A model generated the notes under the pieces. The model worked only from the letters and a program-made list of their open reading frames with translations. It did not search any database and had not been told where the DNA came from. A program made the position numbers and the translations under genes. This document shows, one piece after another, positions 7,681 to 14,717 of a DNA stretch of 16,663 nt. Position 1 is the stretch's first letter. Each line of letters starts with the position of its first letter. The stretch comes from Clostridia bacterium. GTDB taxonomy: Bacteria > Bacillota > Clostridia > Christensenellales > Borkfalkiaceae. The DNA is taken from contig CAAFZH010000043.1 of assembly GCA_900767495.1 (NCBI GenBank), positions 1 to 16,663 on the forward strand. Reading direction: 5' to 3'.

Positions 7681-8358
7681 TTACTTGTTCTCCTTTAAAT
7701 ATTTGCCCGCCCTGCCTTTTTTAACGGTCTGACGCGACCTGCCTATTACGAAATCGCCGCTTTCGACGCTTTCCGAAATAGTTGTACCCGCGCAAACGTA
7801 CACTCCGTCGCCCACCGTAACGGGCGCGATGACGTTGCAGTTACTGCCGATAAACGAGTTGTCGCCCACGAGAGAACGATTCTTGTTTTTGCCGTTATAA
7901 TTTACGAAAATCGCGCCGCAACCGATATTGCAGTTTTTGCCTATATCGGCGTCGCCCACGTACGTAAGGTGCGAGGCTTTGCTACCCTCGCCGAGCGTGG
8001 CGTTTTTAATTTCCACGAAATTGCCGACTTTGGCGTTTTTACAAACTTTGGCGTTAGGGCGAAGTCGCGAGAACGGACCTACTTCCGCGCCGCTTTCGAT
8101 AAACGCGCCGTTTATATCGCTCGACTTTATCTTTACACCGCTTTCCGCCGTAGAATTTTCAATAAAGTTATTAGGGTACAAAACGCACCCGTCGCCTATA
8201 TGCGCGTCCTTAATAAAATTGTTGGGGTAGATAACGCAATCGTCCCCGATTTCGGTTTTACCCAAAATATAACTGTTGCCGTAAAACTTTACGTTTCTGC
8301 CTATTTTAACGCCTTCGTCTATATAAAGCCCGTCGGCGTTTATTTTCTCGTATTCCAT
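7681..8358 (-). CDS. glmU: GlmU acetyltransferase domain only (glucosamine-1-phosphate N-acetyltransferase, left-handed beta-helix)
   Basis: The 225-aa protein is almost entirely hexapeptide repeats and aligns with the C-terminal half of GlmU. The N-terminal uridyltransferase (Rossmann-type domain with its LxxGxGTRM motif, about 230 residues) is absent. Acetyltransferase residues match E. coli GlmU at constant offset: Arg100 (R333), Lys118 (K351), His130 (H363, the base), Tyr133 (Y366), Asn144 (N377), Asn153 (N386) and Lys159 (K392). It should make GlcNAc-1-phosphate from GlcN-1-phosphate and acetyl-CoA, leaving UTP transfer to a separate protein not in this window. The ATG has GGAGGT 5 nt upstream. 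No frame upstream of the ATG could supply the missing domain; that DNA is a promoter region. Residues 38-54 and 55-71 look like a duplicated coil (YPNNFI twice). It is the first gene of the operon. Confidence 0.85.
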   Translation of the reverse strand: MEYEKINADGLYIDEGVKIGRNVKFYGNSYILGKTEIGDDCVIYPNNFIKDAHIGDGCVLYPNNFIENSTAESGVKIKSSDINGAFIESGAEVGPFSRLRPNAKVCKNAKVGNFVEIKNATLGEGSKASHLTYVGDADIGKNCNIGCGAIFVNYNGKNKNRSLVGDNSFIGSNCNVIAPVTVGDGVYVCAGTTISESVESGDFVIGRSRQTVKKGRAGKYLKENK

Positions 8359-8416
8359 TATTACCTCCGATTTTTAAAATCGCGTTTAGTCGCTATTTGC
8401 CGTAAGCGTAGCGATA

Positions 8417-8445
8417 ATTGTACTATTATTTTATGATTTTGTCAA
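8417..8445 (-). promoter_or_regulatory. Strong sigma-A-type promoter of the glmU-glmM-glmS operon
   Basis: On the minus strand a perfect TTGACA (8445-8440) and TACAAT (8422-8417, 5 of 6) are separated by exactly 17 bp. Predicted initiation near 8410 gives a leader of about 50 nt ending in GGAGGT before the glmU-like ATG. The leader also contains the near-palindrome CGATTTTTAAAATCG (8368-8382 on the plus strand) next to the Shine-Dalgarno sequence, of unknown meaning. The leader is too short for a glmS-type ribozyme. Confidence 0.75.
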
Positions 8446-8455
8446 ACGATTTGAC
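8441..8455. promoter_or_regulatory. Perfect inverted repeat overlapping back-to-back -35 boxes
   Basis: GTCAAA (8441-8446) and TTTGAC (8450-8455) are exact reverse complements around CGA. The left arm is the -35 of the glm promoter on the minus strand. The right arm supplies a TTGACG -35-like element on the plus strand, toward spoVT. It may be an operator, or simply two -35 boxes lying back to back. Confidence 0.35.
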
Positions 8456-8626
8456 GCGGTTTATATTATTTTTTATTTTTCTTATATTATATTGCGCTAT
8501 TTATTGTTTTGAAAGGCTTACACGATTTTGGTTTTCGGGGGTAAAACAGGGCGAAAAACACAAATACGCCCTGCATAAATTCGCATTTAAGCAGCAAACT
8601 GTTTATATACACGGGAGGTGTAAAAA
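8456..8626 (+). other. Leader region of spoVT, AT-rich then GC-richer, with a clear ribosome binding site
   Basis: This stretch upstream of spoVT holds no gene. From 8461 to about 8510 it is extremely T/A-rich. A weak plus-strand promoter is possible: TTGACG (8451-8456), 17-bp gap, TATTTT (8474-8479). B. subtilis spoVT uses the forespore factor sigma-G, but I see no convincing sigma-G -10/-35 pair here. GGGAGGTG lies 6-7 nt before the spoVT ATG and fixes that start. No terminator-like hairpin or recognisable riboswitch was seen. Confidence 0.35.
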
Positions 8627-9169
8627 ATGAAAGATACGGGCATTGTAAGGCGCGTAGACGTTTTGGGGCGAGTGGTTATCCCTCGCGAAATAAGGAAAAT
8701 TCTCAACATAAACGACGGCGATCCGTTGGAAATATATACGAGCGCGGACGAAATCATATTAAAGAAATACTCGGCTGTCGAGCGGAAGGATTTCGTCGCG
8801 GCGGACGTTGCCGAAAGTCTGAACAAAGTTACCGCGCACACGGCGATTATATGCGACCGCGACGTAATTTTGGCGGCGAGCGGCAGCGGAGCGAAAGAAC
8901 TTACGGCAAAAACAGTTTCCAAAAAACTCGGCAAATTTATGAGCGAAAATAAGTCTATGGTAGTAAACGTATCGGACGGCGTGCAACCGTTTGAAATTTC
9001 AGAGGGGAACGACCACGGTTTTTGCAATCAATTCTTTTTGCCCATAACCGACGAACAAGGCGTTATAGGCGGGGTTTTGCTTGCCGACAAAAACAAAGAC
9101 GCGCTTATCACTTCGCTCGATATTTCGCTTTGTAAACTGTCTGCGGAAATTTTATCCGCAAGGCGATAA
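8627..9169 (+). CDS. spoVT: Stage V sporulation protein T, AbrB-family transcription factor with GAF domain
   Basis: The 180-aa protein has the usual SpoVT length. Residues 1-52 form the swapped-hairpin AbrB DNA-binding domain (TGIVRRVDVLGRVVIPREI, then GDPLEIYTSADEIILKKY), close to B. subtilis SpoVT. Residues from about 55 to 178 fit the C-terminal GAF domain (TAIICDRDVILAASG, then GGVLLADKNK). In the family it acts as a tetramer in the forespore to tune sigma-G genes and spore germination properties. The start is set by GGGAGGTG shortly upstream. The gene is first in a seven-gene plus-strand run and diverges from the glm operon. Presence of spoVT implies a sporulating ancestor; whether this organism still sporulates cannot be told from the window. 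Confidence 0.92.
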   Translation: MKDTGIVRRVDVLGRVVIPREIRKILNINDGDPLEIYTSADEIILKKYSAVERKDFVAADVAESLNKVTAHTAIICDRDVILAASGSGAKELTAKTVSKKLGKFMSENKSMVVNVSDGVQPFEISEGNDHGFCNQFFLPITDEQGVIGGVLLADKNKDALITSLDISLCKLSAEILSARR

Positions 9170-9170
9170 C

Positions 9171-10544
9171 TTGGAAAAAACCGCAAAAGTAAAAAGCGGC
9201 GGCATATTAAAGGGCGCGTTTATAATATCTTTGGGCGCGCTCGTCGCCAAAATTTTGGGCGCGATTTACCGCGTGCCGCTTACCAATATTTTAAAGTCGG
9301 AAGGGCTTGGCGTTTATCAGACGGTCTTTCCCGTATACTCGATACTGCTCGTCTTTTCTTCGAGCGGAGTTCCGAGCGCGCTTGCAAAACTCGTTTCTTC
9401 CGGCGACGACGGCGAAAAGGTGTTATCGCGCGCGGCGGCGTTGTTTTTGCCGCTGGGGTTTATAGGTTCGCTTTTGATGGCTTTCTCCGCTCCTCTTCTC
9501 GCCGCCGCGCAGGGAAATCCGCAGGCAAAATATGCGTATATCGCGCTATCGCCCTCGGTTTTTCTCGTTTCCGCGCTATCCTGCGCAAGAGGTTTTTTTC
9601 AGGGCGAAAACGATATGCTGCCAACCGCCCTTTCGCAAATTACGGAACAAACCGTCAAACTCGCCGCGGGTCTTACGCTTTGTTATCTGTTCAGGTCGAA
9701 TTACGCCATAGCGGGCGCGGCGGCTTGCGTTGCCGTTACTTTGAGCGAACTTGCCGCCGTGCTTTTTATGGCGATAAAATTAAAAAAGCGCGGGGTTAAA
9801 ATAAACTCGTTTAACAACGGCTATTCGCTAAAAAAAATAATAGCGACGGCTTTCCCCGTAACTCTGTCGGCAATTTTACTGCCGCTCGCACGCGCTTACG
9901 ACAGTTTTACGGTCATCAACATTTTAAAATCTTACACCGAAAACGCCGTGGGACTTTACGGCGTATATACGGGCAGCGTGGAATCGGTAGTGGGCGTTCC
10001 CGTCGCGCTTTGTTACGGCGCGGCGGTCGCTTCCCTGCCCGTCGTTTCTTCTTTGCTATCGAAGAACGACGACCGCCGCGCCCGCAAAAAAATATTCGGC
10101 GCGCTTTTGCTTACGCTGCTCCTATCGGCTTTGGCGGCGACCGCGTTATTTATTTTTTCGGGCGCAATAGTCAATTTACTCTTCGGCGGACTTGCCCCGT
10201 CCGAACGCGAAACCGCGGCTCGACTACTCTCCTTTTCGGGCGTAAACGTAGTTTTACTCGCTCTCGTGCAGACTTCGGCGTCTATTCTCGTAGCGATAGG
10301 CAAGCCTTACGTTTCGTGCGCGTCGCTCGGCGCGGGTCTTATCGTAAAGGCGATTTTACAAATTTTCCTTTTGAAAATAGAGCAAATAAATATTTTCGGG
10401 GTGCTTTATTCGGATATTTCGTGTTATTTAATTGCAGTTTTTTGCAATTTGGTATATATTATTAAGTATAAACCAACGAGGAACGCCGAATATGAAACTT
10501 ATACTTGCCTCCGCAGGCGTGGAAGGCGGAGATTTAACCCTTAA
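9171..10544 (+). CDS. SpoVB/MurJ-like MATE-superfamily (MOP) polysaccharide or lipid flippase
   Basis: I place the start at TTG 9171, one base after the spoVT stop, because homologues begin close to GGILKGAFIISLGALVAKILGAIYR. Earlier in-frame starts lie inside spoVT and would add a hydrophilic 30-residue extension atypical of the family. A weak AAGG precedes the TTG. The 457-aa product has about 12 hydrophobic segments spread over residues 12-432, no catalytic domain, and the family's early YRVPLTNI and GEND motifs. Position between spoVT and mazG matches B. subtilis YabM. Members are thought to flip lipid-linked cell-wall or cortex precursors. The last 53 nt overlap mazG and encode a basic tail ending LRRRGRRRFNP. 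It is shorter than most SpoVB proteins (about 510-540 aa). The substrate is unknown. Confidence 0.82.
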   Translation: MEKTAKVKSGGILKGAFIISLGALVAKILGAIYRVPLTNILKSEGLGVYQTVFPVYSILLVFSSSGVPSALAKLVSSGDDGEKVLSRAAALFLPLGFIGSLLMAFSAPLLAAAQGNPQAKYAYIALSPSVFLVSALSCARGFFQGENDMLPTALSQITEQTVKLAAGLTLCYLFRSNYAIAGAAACVAVTLSELAAVLFMAIKLKKRGVKINSFNNGYSLKKIIATAFPVTLSAILLPLARAYDSFTVINILKSYTENAVGLYGVYTGSVESVVGVPVALCYGAAVASLPVVSSLLSKNDDRRARKKIFGALLLTLLLSALAATALFIFSGAIVNLLFGGLAPSERETAARLLSFSGVNVVLLALVQTSASILVAIGKPYVSCASLGAGLIVKAILQIFLLKIEQINIFGVLYSDISCYLIAVFCNLVYIIKYKPTRNAEYETYTCLRRRGRRRFNP

Positions 10545-11895
10545 AACGCTTGACGAAATTAAAAGCGCGGACGAAATAATTGTTCAGACCGCGCTCACCC
10601 CCGCGGGGAAATATATCGTCGACAATTTTCCGTCGGCGGCAACGCTTGACGACGTATATAAAAAGTCGAGAACTTACGACACGCTGAATAAAAATATCGC
10701 CGCCGAAGTTTTGAAAGCGGCAAAAACGAAAAACGTAATATTTTTGACCGACGGCGGCGTGAGCGAAAACCGCGCTTGCGGAATTATACTTAAAAAGCGT
10801 AAGGACGCTATCGTTTTAAGCGGCGTAACCAAAGCGACGTACTTTGCCGAAAAAGCCGCATTTACGGGCAACTATCTCGCAATTTCCGCTTACGAAGTCG
10901 GTTCGGCAAAACTTACTTTGCCGCTTATCGTGTACGACGTGGACTGCGCTATTACCGCGGGAGAAGTAAAACTTGCGGTATCTTCCGCGTTCGGCGACGA
11001 TATACCCGTTACGCTTTTTTCTGGCGGCGAAAATAAGCAAATTCCTCTTTACGAACTCGACCGTCAAACCGATCTCGGCTTTTTAAGCGCGATTGCGATA
11101 GGCGAACTCTCTCTTGCTCAAAAAACGCGTTACAACGTAGACGATCTACTTGAAATATTAAGAATTTTGCGCGGCGAAAACGGCTGTCCGTGGGACAAAG
11201 CGCAGACAAAAGAAAGCATACTCCCTAGCACCGTAGAGGAAACCTACGAACTTTTAGACGCGGTAAAAAGCGGCGACGAAAGCGCGATTATGGAAGAATT
11301 GGGCGACGTCGTTCTGCAAATGGCTTTTCAGGCGATTTTCGCCGAGGAAAGAGGAACTTTCACTTTTTCCGACGCGATAAGCGCGCTGTGCGAAAAACTT
11401 ATAACGAGGCATACTCACGTTTTCGGAAACGACCGCGCGAGCGATTCCGAATCGGCATTATCCGTATGGGATAAAAACAAGCGTAAGGAAAAAGGCTACG
11501 AAAACGGAACGGAATACCTGTGCGCCGTGCCGAAAAACTTCCCCGCGCTTATGCGTGCGGACAAAGTATCAAAACGCTCGGGCAAATACAATATGGACTT
11601 TTTATCCGCCGACGACGCGCTTGAAAAAGTGTACGAAGAATTATCGGAAGTCAAAGCCGAACTCGGCGGCGACAAAAATAAACTCGGCGAAGAGTGCGGC
11701 GACTTTTTATTCGCCGCCGCAAGTTACGTAAGAAAACTCGGCTTCGACAGCGAAACCGCGCTTTCCGCCGCAACCGAGAAATTTTTAAAGAGATTTAAAA
11801 AGACCGAAGAACTCGTGCTAAACGCAGGAAAAGATATGCGCGACCTTACCGCAGAAGAATTAAACGAATATTACGATGAAAGTAAAAAGTATTAA
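10492..11895 (+). CDS. mazG: Nucleoside triphosphate pyrophosphohydrolase MazG, YabN-type with degenerate tetrapyrrole-methylase-like N-terminus
   Basis: The ATG at 10492 is preferred because MKLILASAGVEGGDLTL matches the opening strand of the YabN N-terminal domain; an upstream TTG frame would lie inside the flippase gene. The protein has 467 aa. Residues 1 to about 205 resemble the SAM-dependent tetrapyrrole methylase fold, but the usual GxGPGD loop reads GVEGGD and the GDP loop reads TDGGV, so methylase activity is doubtful. Two MazG units follow. The first has LRGENGCPWDKAQT, EETYE (249-253) and EELGD (268-272), the Mg-binding set. The second has EELSEVKAE and EECGD. It probably hydrolyses non-canonical NTPs to NMP and pyrophosphate. 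It overlaps the flippase by 53 nt and the dihydrouridine synthase by 20 nt, so the genes are likely co-transcribed. Confidence 0.92.
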   Translation: MKLILASAGVEGGDLTLKTLDEIKSADEIIVQTALTPAGKYIVDNFPSAATLDDVYKKSRTYDTLNKNIAAEVLKAAKTKNVIFLTDGGVSENRACGIILKKRKDAIVLSGVTKATYFAEKAAFTGNYLAISAYEVGSAKLTLPLIVYDVDCAITAGEVKLAVSSAFGDDIPVTLFSGGENKQIPLYELDRQTDLGFLSAIAIGELSLAQKTRYNVDDLLEILRILRGENGCPWDKAQTKESILPSTVEETYELLDAVKSGDESAIMEELGDVVLQMAFQAIFAEERGTFTFSDAISALCEKLITRHTHVFGNDRASDSESALSVWDKNKRKEKGYENGTEYLCAVPKNFPALMRADKVSKRSGKYNMDFLSADDALEKVYEELSEVKAELGGDKNKLGEECGDFLFAAASYVRKLGFDSETALSAATEKFLKRFKKTEELVLNAGKDMRDLTAEELNEYYDESKKY

Positions 11896-12814
11896 AATAG
11901 GCGCGCACAGTACGGATAACAACGTATTTCTCGCTCCGCTCGCGGGGTTTTCGGACTCCGCTATGCGCGAAATTTGCTTGTCTTACGGCGCGGGACTTAC
12001 CTTTACCGAAATGGTAAGCGCAAAAGGGCTTATCTACGGCGACGAAAAAACGACCGAACTTTTACGCCCCGCAAAAGGCGAAAAGTTGAAAGCCGCGCAG
12101 ATTTTCGGCAGCGACCCCGTTATTATGCGCAGGGCGATTGAGGAAACGCCCCTTTCGTCATTCGATATAATAGATATAAACTTCGGTTGCCCTATGCCGA
12201 AAATTTACTTAAACGGCGACGGCAGCGCGTTACTCGCCGCCCCGAACAAAGCCGAAAAAATAGTTGCCGAATGTAAAAAAAGCGGCAAACCGATAGCCGC
12301 AAAAATGCGAATAGGCTTAACGCGCGAAAAAATAGTCGGCGTTGATTTTGCAAAGGCGTTGGAACAAGGCGGCGCGGATATGATTACCGTACACGGCAGA
12401 ACGCGCGACCAGATTTATGCGGGCGAAGTCGATTTTGAGGAGATTGCAAAAATCAAAAACGCGGTAAAAGTACCCGTTATCGCAAACGGCGGAGTATTTT
12501 CCGTCGGCGATGCCGAAACGCTTATGAACGCGACGGATGCGGACGGAATTATGCTCGCGCGCGGTGCGCTCGAAAAACCGTGGCTTTTTTCCGAAATATT
12601 AGGTTTGCCCGTGTGCGTAGACAAAAAACAACTTATTTTCAGACATATAGACCTGTTAAAAGAGGTCTACCCCGATAAAGTCGTTGCAAAACTATTCCGC
12701 AAGCAACTTTGTCTGTACTTAAAAGGCGAAAAAAACGCCAATACGCTCAAAAACAAAATACTTACGCTTACCGACACCGACGAGGTCAAGAAAGAATTAA
12801 ACGAGTTTTTTTAA
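11876..12814 (+). CDS. dusB: tRNA-dihydrouridine synthase (DusB-like)
   Basis: The 312-aa flavoprotein reduces specific uridines in tRNA using FMN and NAD(P)H. The TIM-barrel landmarks are all present: APLAGFSDSAMREIC (20-34), TEMVSAKGL, DINFGCPMPK with the proton-donating Cys105, AKMRIG, TVHGRTRDQIYAGEVDFEEI, VIANGGVFS and LARGALEKPWLF. The usual IANGDI reads IANGGV here, a small deviation. The C-terminal helical tRNA-binding domain spans about 245-312. The ATG lies 20 nt inside the end of mazG, with only a weak purine stretch upstream, which suggests coupling. It was assigned to the DusB branch by overall pattern; subtype is less sure than family. Confidence 0.9.
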   Translation: MKVKSIKIGAHSTDNNVFLAPLAGFSDSAMREICLSYGAGLTFTEMVSAKGLIYGDEKTTELLRPAKGEKLKAAQIFGSDPVIMRRAIEETPLSSFDIIDINFGCPMPKIYLNGDGSALLAAPNKAEKIVAECKKSGKPIAAKMRIGLTREKIVGVDFAKALEQGGADMITVHGRTRDQIYAGEVDFEEIAKIKNAVKVPVIANGGVFSVGDAETLMNATDADGIMLARGALEKPWLFSEILGLPVCVDKKQLIFRHIDLLKEVYPDKVVAKLFRKQLCLYLKGEKNANTLKNKILTLTDTDEVKKELNEFF

Positions 12815-12859
12815 CCTAATTTTTGCGCCGAGCATATCGTAATCAAAGGAGATTGCGAT

Positions 12860-13504
12860 TTGAAAGTTAAAGCATTGACGGGCAACGCGAAGTTAGCCGA
12901 GTTTATTGAAGATCAGCACGGCGCGGAACTGCTCGCCGTAGGTTATGCCGACGGCGAAGTTATAAAATACGTGAAGGAACTGCGCGGCGAAACGAATATA
13001 CTCAAAGACCTTTCCGAAATATCCGTAAAGTGCGACTTGCCGCTTATTTACGCCGCCGACACCGATAATTACGGCGTTTTAAAGCGTTCTGCGGCGGTAC
13101 TCGAAAACGGTAAGTTGCTAGGAATAAGCGATATGACCGTCGCCTATTCCGACTCTCCCCTGGCAATAGGCGCAAACGGTAAATTATACGACCTTAAATG
13201 CGGAAAAGTAGCCGTGGCGATAGGCGACGATTTGCTTTCTTACGAACTTATGCGCGCTTTCGCCGTGTGCGGAGCGGAGGCGGTAATAGCCTTTCAAAAA
13301 AACAAATTGAGCGAAGTAAGCGGCATATTATTGCGCGCATACGCCTATTTAACGGGTTTGCCGTTTTTACTTATCGCAAAAAACGGAATGCTTTGCGCCT
13401 CGCCCCAAGGCAAACTATCCCTGCCCGACGAAAACGGACTTTACGATCTTACTCCCCTTACGGGGTACGCATTGAAAATAGTAAAGGTGCGTTCAGAAAG
13501 ATAA
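12860..13504 (+). CDS. Nitrilase-fold (carbon-nitrogen hydrolase-like) protein, catalytic residues apparently lost
   Basis: The TTG start at 12860 is supported by AAAGGAG ending 7 nt upstream. The 214-aa product follows the nitrilase pattern: LPLIYAADTDNYGVLKRSAAVLENGKLLG (60-88) resembles the 'N-x-a-v-i-d-x-G-K' strand, and KVAVAIGDDLLSYELMRAFAVCGAEAVIAF (116-145) resembles the 'V-x-I-C-Y-D-x-x-F-P-E-x-x-R-x-L-x-x-x-G-A' strand. The nucleophile Cys is replaced by Gly122, the catalytic Lys by about Met92, and no Glu sits at the usual N-terminal place. It is also shorter than active members (about 260-300 aa). NAD-synthetase and amidase partners are not nearby. It lies 45 nt after the dihydrouridine synthase and 25 nt before trmL. 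Function unknown; a binding or scaffolding role is possible. The fold assignment is by motif reading only. Confidence 0.6.
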   Translation: MKVKALTGNAKLAEFIEDQHGAELLAVGYADGEVIKYVKELRGETNILKDLSEISVKCDLPLIYAADTDNYGVLKRSAAVLENGKLLGISDMTVAYSDSPLAIGANGKLYDLKCGKVAVAIGDDLLSYELMRAFAVCGAEAVIAFQKNKLSEVSGILLRAYAYLTGLPFLLIAKNGMLCASPQGKLSLPDENGLYDLTPLTGYALKIVKVRSER

Positions 13505-13529
13505 ATAAAATTTTAACGAAGGATAAAAT

Positions 13530-14024
13530 ATGTTCAATATAGTTTTGGTAGAACCCGAAATACCGCAAAACACGGGCAATATATCGCGCACCTGCGCGGC
13601 TACCCACTCGGTTTTGCACCTGGTAAGACCGCTCGGCTTTGAAATTTCCGACCGCACGCTTAAACGCGCGGGACTCGACTACTGGCAATATCTCGACGTG
13701 AGATATTACGACTCCTTCGACGAGTTGTACCAAAAGCATAAATCCGCCGGGAATTTTTATTTTTTATCGACCAAGGGTGCGAAAAAATATTCCGAAGCCG
13801 AGTTTAAAGACGGCGACTTTCTCGTATTCGGTAAAGAATCTCATGGTCTGCCAGAGCCGCTTTTAAAAGAACATTACGAGAACACTTTGCGCATACCTAT
13901 GTGGCAGAATCTGCGCAGCCTTAACCTTTCAAACTCGGTGGCGATTACCCTTTACGAGGCGTTACGCCAAACCGATTTCGCGGGGCTTAACCCCGAAGGG
14001 CATTTAACGGGGAGATTGGACTGA
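13530..14024 (+). CDS. trmL: tRNA (cytidine(34)-2'-O)-methyltransferase
   Basis: The 164-aa SPOUT-class enzyme 2'-O-methylates the wobble base (C34 or cmnm5U34) of tRNA-Leu isoacceptors. Family length and motifs match: IVLVEPEIPQNTGNISRTCA (4-23), HLVRPLGF, LDYWQYLDV, VFGKESHGLP (SAM-binding knot), and IPMWQNLRSLNLSNSVAITLYEALRQ at the C-terminus, which forms the trefoil knot. AAGGA lies 8 nt before the ATG. The stop TGA overlaps the next ATG by one base (TGATG), so it is tightly coupled to the DUF6062 gene. Two tRNA modification genes (dus, trmL) in this run suggest a translation-related cluster. Confidence 0.95.
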   Translation: MFNIVLVEPEIPQNTGNISRTCAATHSVLHLVRPLGFEISDRTLKRAGLDYWQYLDVRYYDSFDELYQKHKSAGNFYFLSTKGAKKYSEAEFKDGDFLVFGKESHGLPEPLLKEHYENTLRIPMWQNLRSLNLSNSVAITLYEALRQTDFAGLNPEGHLTGRLD

Positions 14025-14698
14025 TGAACTACCACATAGGCACTATGCTTATCGAAGAAAACTTCGACGATAATTACGAATGCCCGCTTTGTCGCATTCA
14101 TAAAACAATCGATAATCGCCTTACCGAACAATATTTGGGCGAAGGCGTTATGGAAGATCACACCCGGGCGGAAGTAAACGAACTAGGGTTTTGCGCTCAC
14201 CATTTTTCGCTTTTATACTCGATGCCTTCCAAACTCGGACTTGCTTTGCAAGCCTCTACTCGATTGAAAACGATTATGGGCGATTTTGCCGCGCCGCAAA
14301 ACGCAAAGCAAGCGAAAAAGCGCGCCGAAAAGATACTCGAACATAAAAAAACGTGCGTTATATGCAAGTATCTCGACGCGCATATGGTAAGATATTATAA
14401 GACCGTGGCGGAAGTCTACTCCTCCCGCCCGAGTTTTGAACAGACGATTAAGGGCGGCAAAGGTTTTTGCGCCGAACATTACGCAAAACTTATTACCTAC
14501 GCGCCTTACGCGGGTACGAAAAGCAAGGATTATTTACGGGTTTTAGCCGAAGTGCAGAACGCGCGCATTGCCGAACTTACTCAGAATTTATTGAAGTTTT
14601 GCGACCGCCACGACTACCGCAACGCGCAAAAACCGCTCGGCGACGAAAAATACGCCCTGAAAGACTACGAACAAACCTTTTACGGCTCGAAGGAATAA
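14024..14698 (+). CDS. DUF6062 family protein with two CxxC...CxxH modules
   Basis: The 224-aa cytoplasmic protein has no known enzymatic role. It resembles the DUF6062 family of Firmicutes by its ECPLCR...MEDxxRAE...GFCxxH...LGLAL pattern. Two matched metal-site-like modules are visible: Cys20, Cys23, Cys57, His60 and Cys111, Cys114, Cys149, His152. Within each, spacing is nearly identical (34 and 35 residues between second and third Cys), and both end in GFCAxH. This suggests an internal duplication with two structural zinc sites; zinc binding is inferred. The ATG overlaps the trmL stop by one base. It is the last gene of the plus-strand run and is followed by a palindromic repeat and a small terminator. 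The C-terminus (about 200-224) is charged and has no recognisable motif. Confidence 0.75.
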   Translation: MNYHIGTMLIEENFDDNYECPLCRIHKTIDNRLTEQYLGEGVMEDHTRAEVNELGFCAHHFSLLYSMPSKLGLALQASTRLKTIMGDFAAPQNAKQAKKRAEKILEHKKTCVICKYLDAHMVRYYKTVAEVYSSRPSFEQTIKGGKGFCAEHYAKLITYAPYAGTKSKDYLRVLAEVQNARIAELTQNLLKFCDRHDYRNAQKPLGDEKYALKDYEQTFYGSKE

Positions 14699-14717
14699 TT
14701 CTCGGCAATTTTTTACT

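Noticed and set aside
7969..8436. Open plus-strand frame of about 155 codons opposite the glmU-like gene
   Set aside because: It is a shadow of the repetitive beta-helix coding sequence and runs through the glm promoter; no protein family pattern was seen.
9081..9170. Longer flippase start inside spoVT (TTG at 9081)
   Set aside because: It would add 30 polar residues not seen before the family's GGILKGAF start and would overlap spoVT by 89 nt; TTG 9171 fits better.
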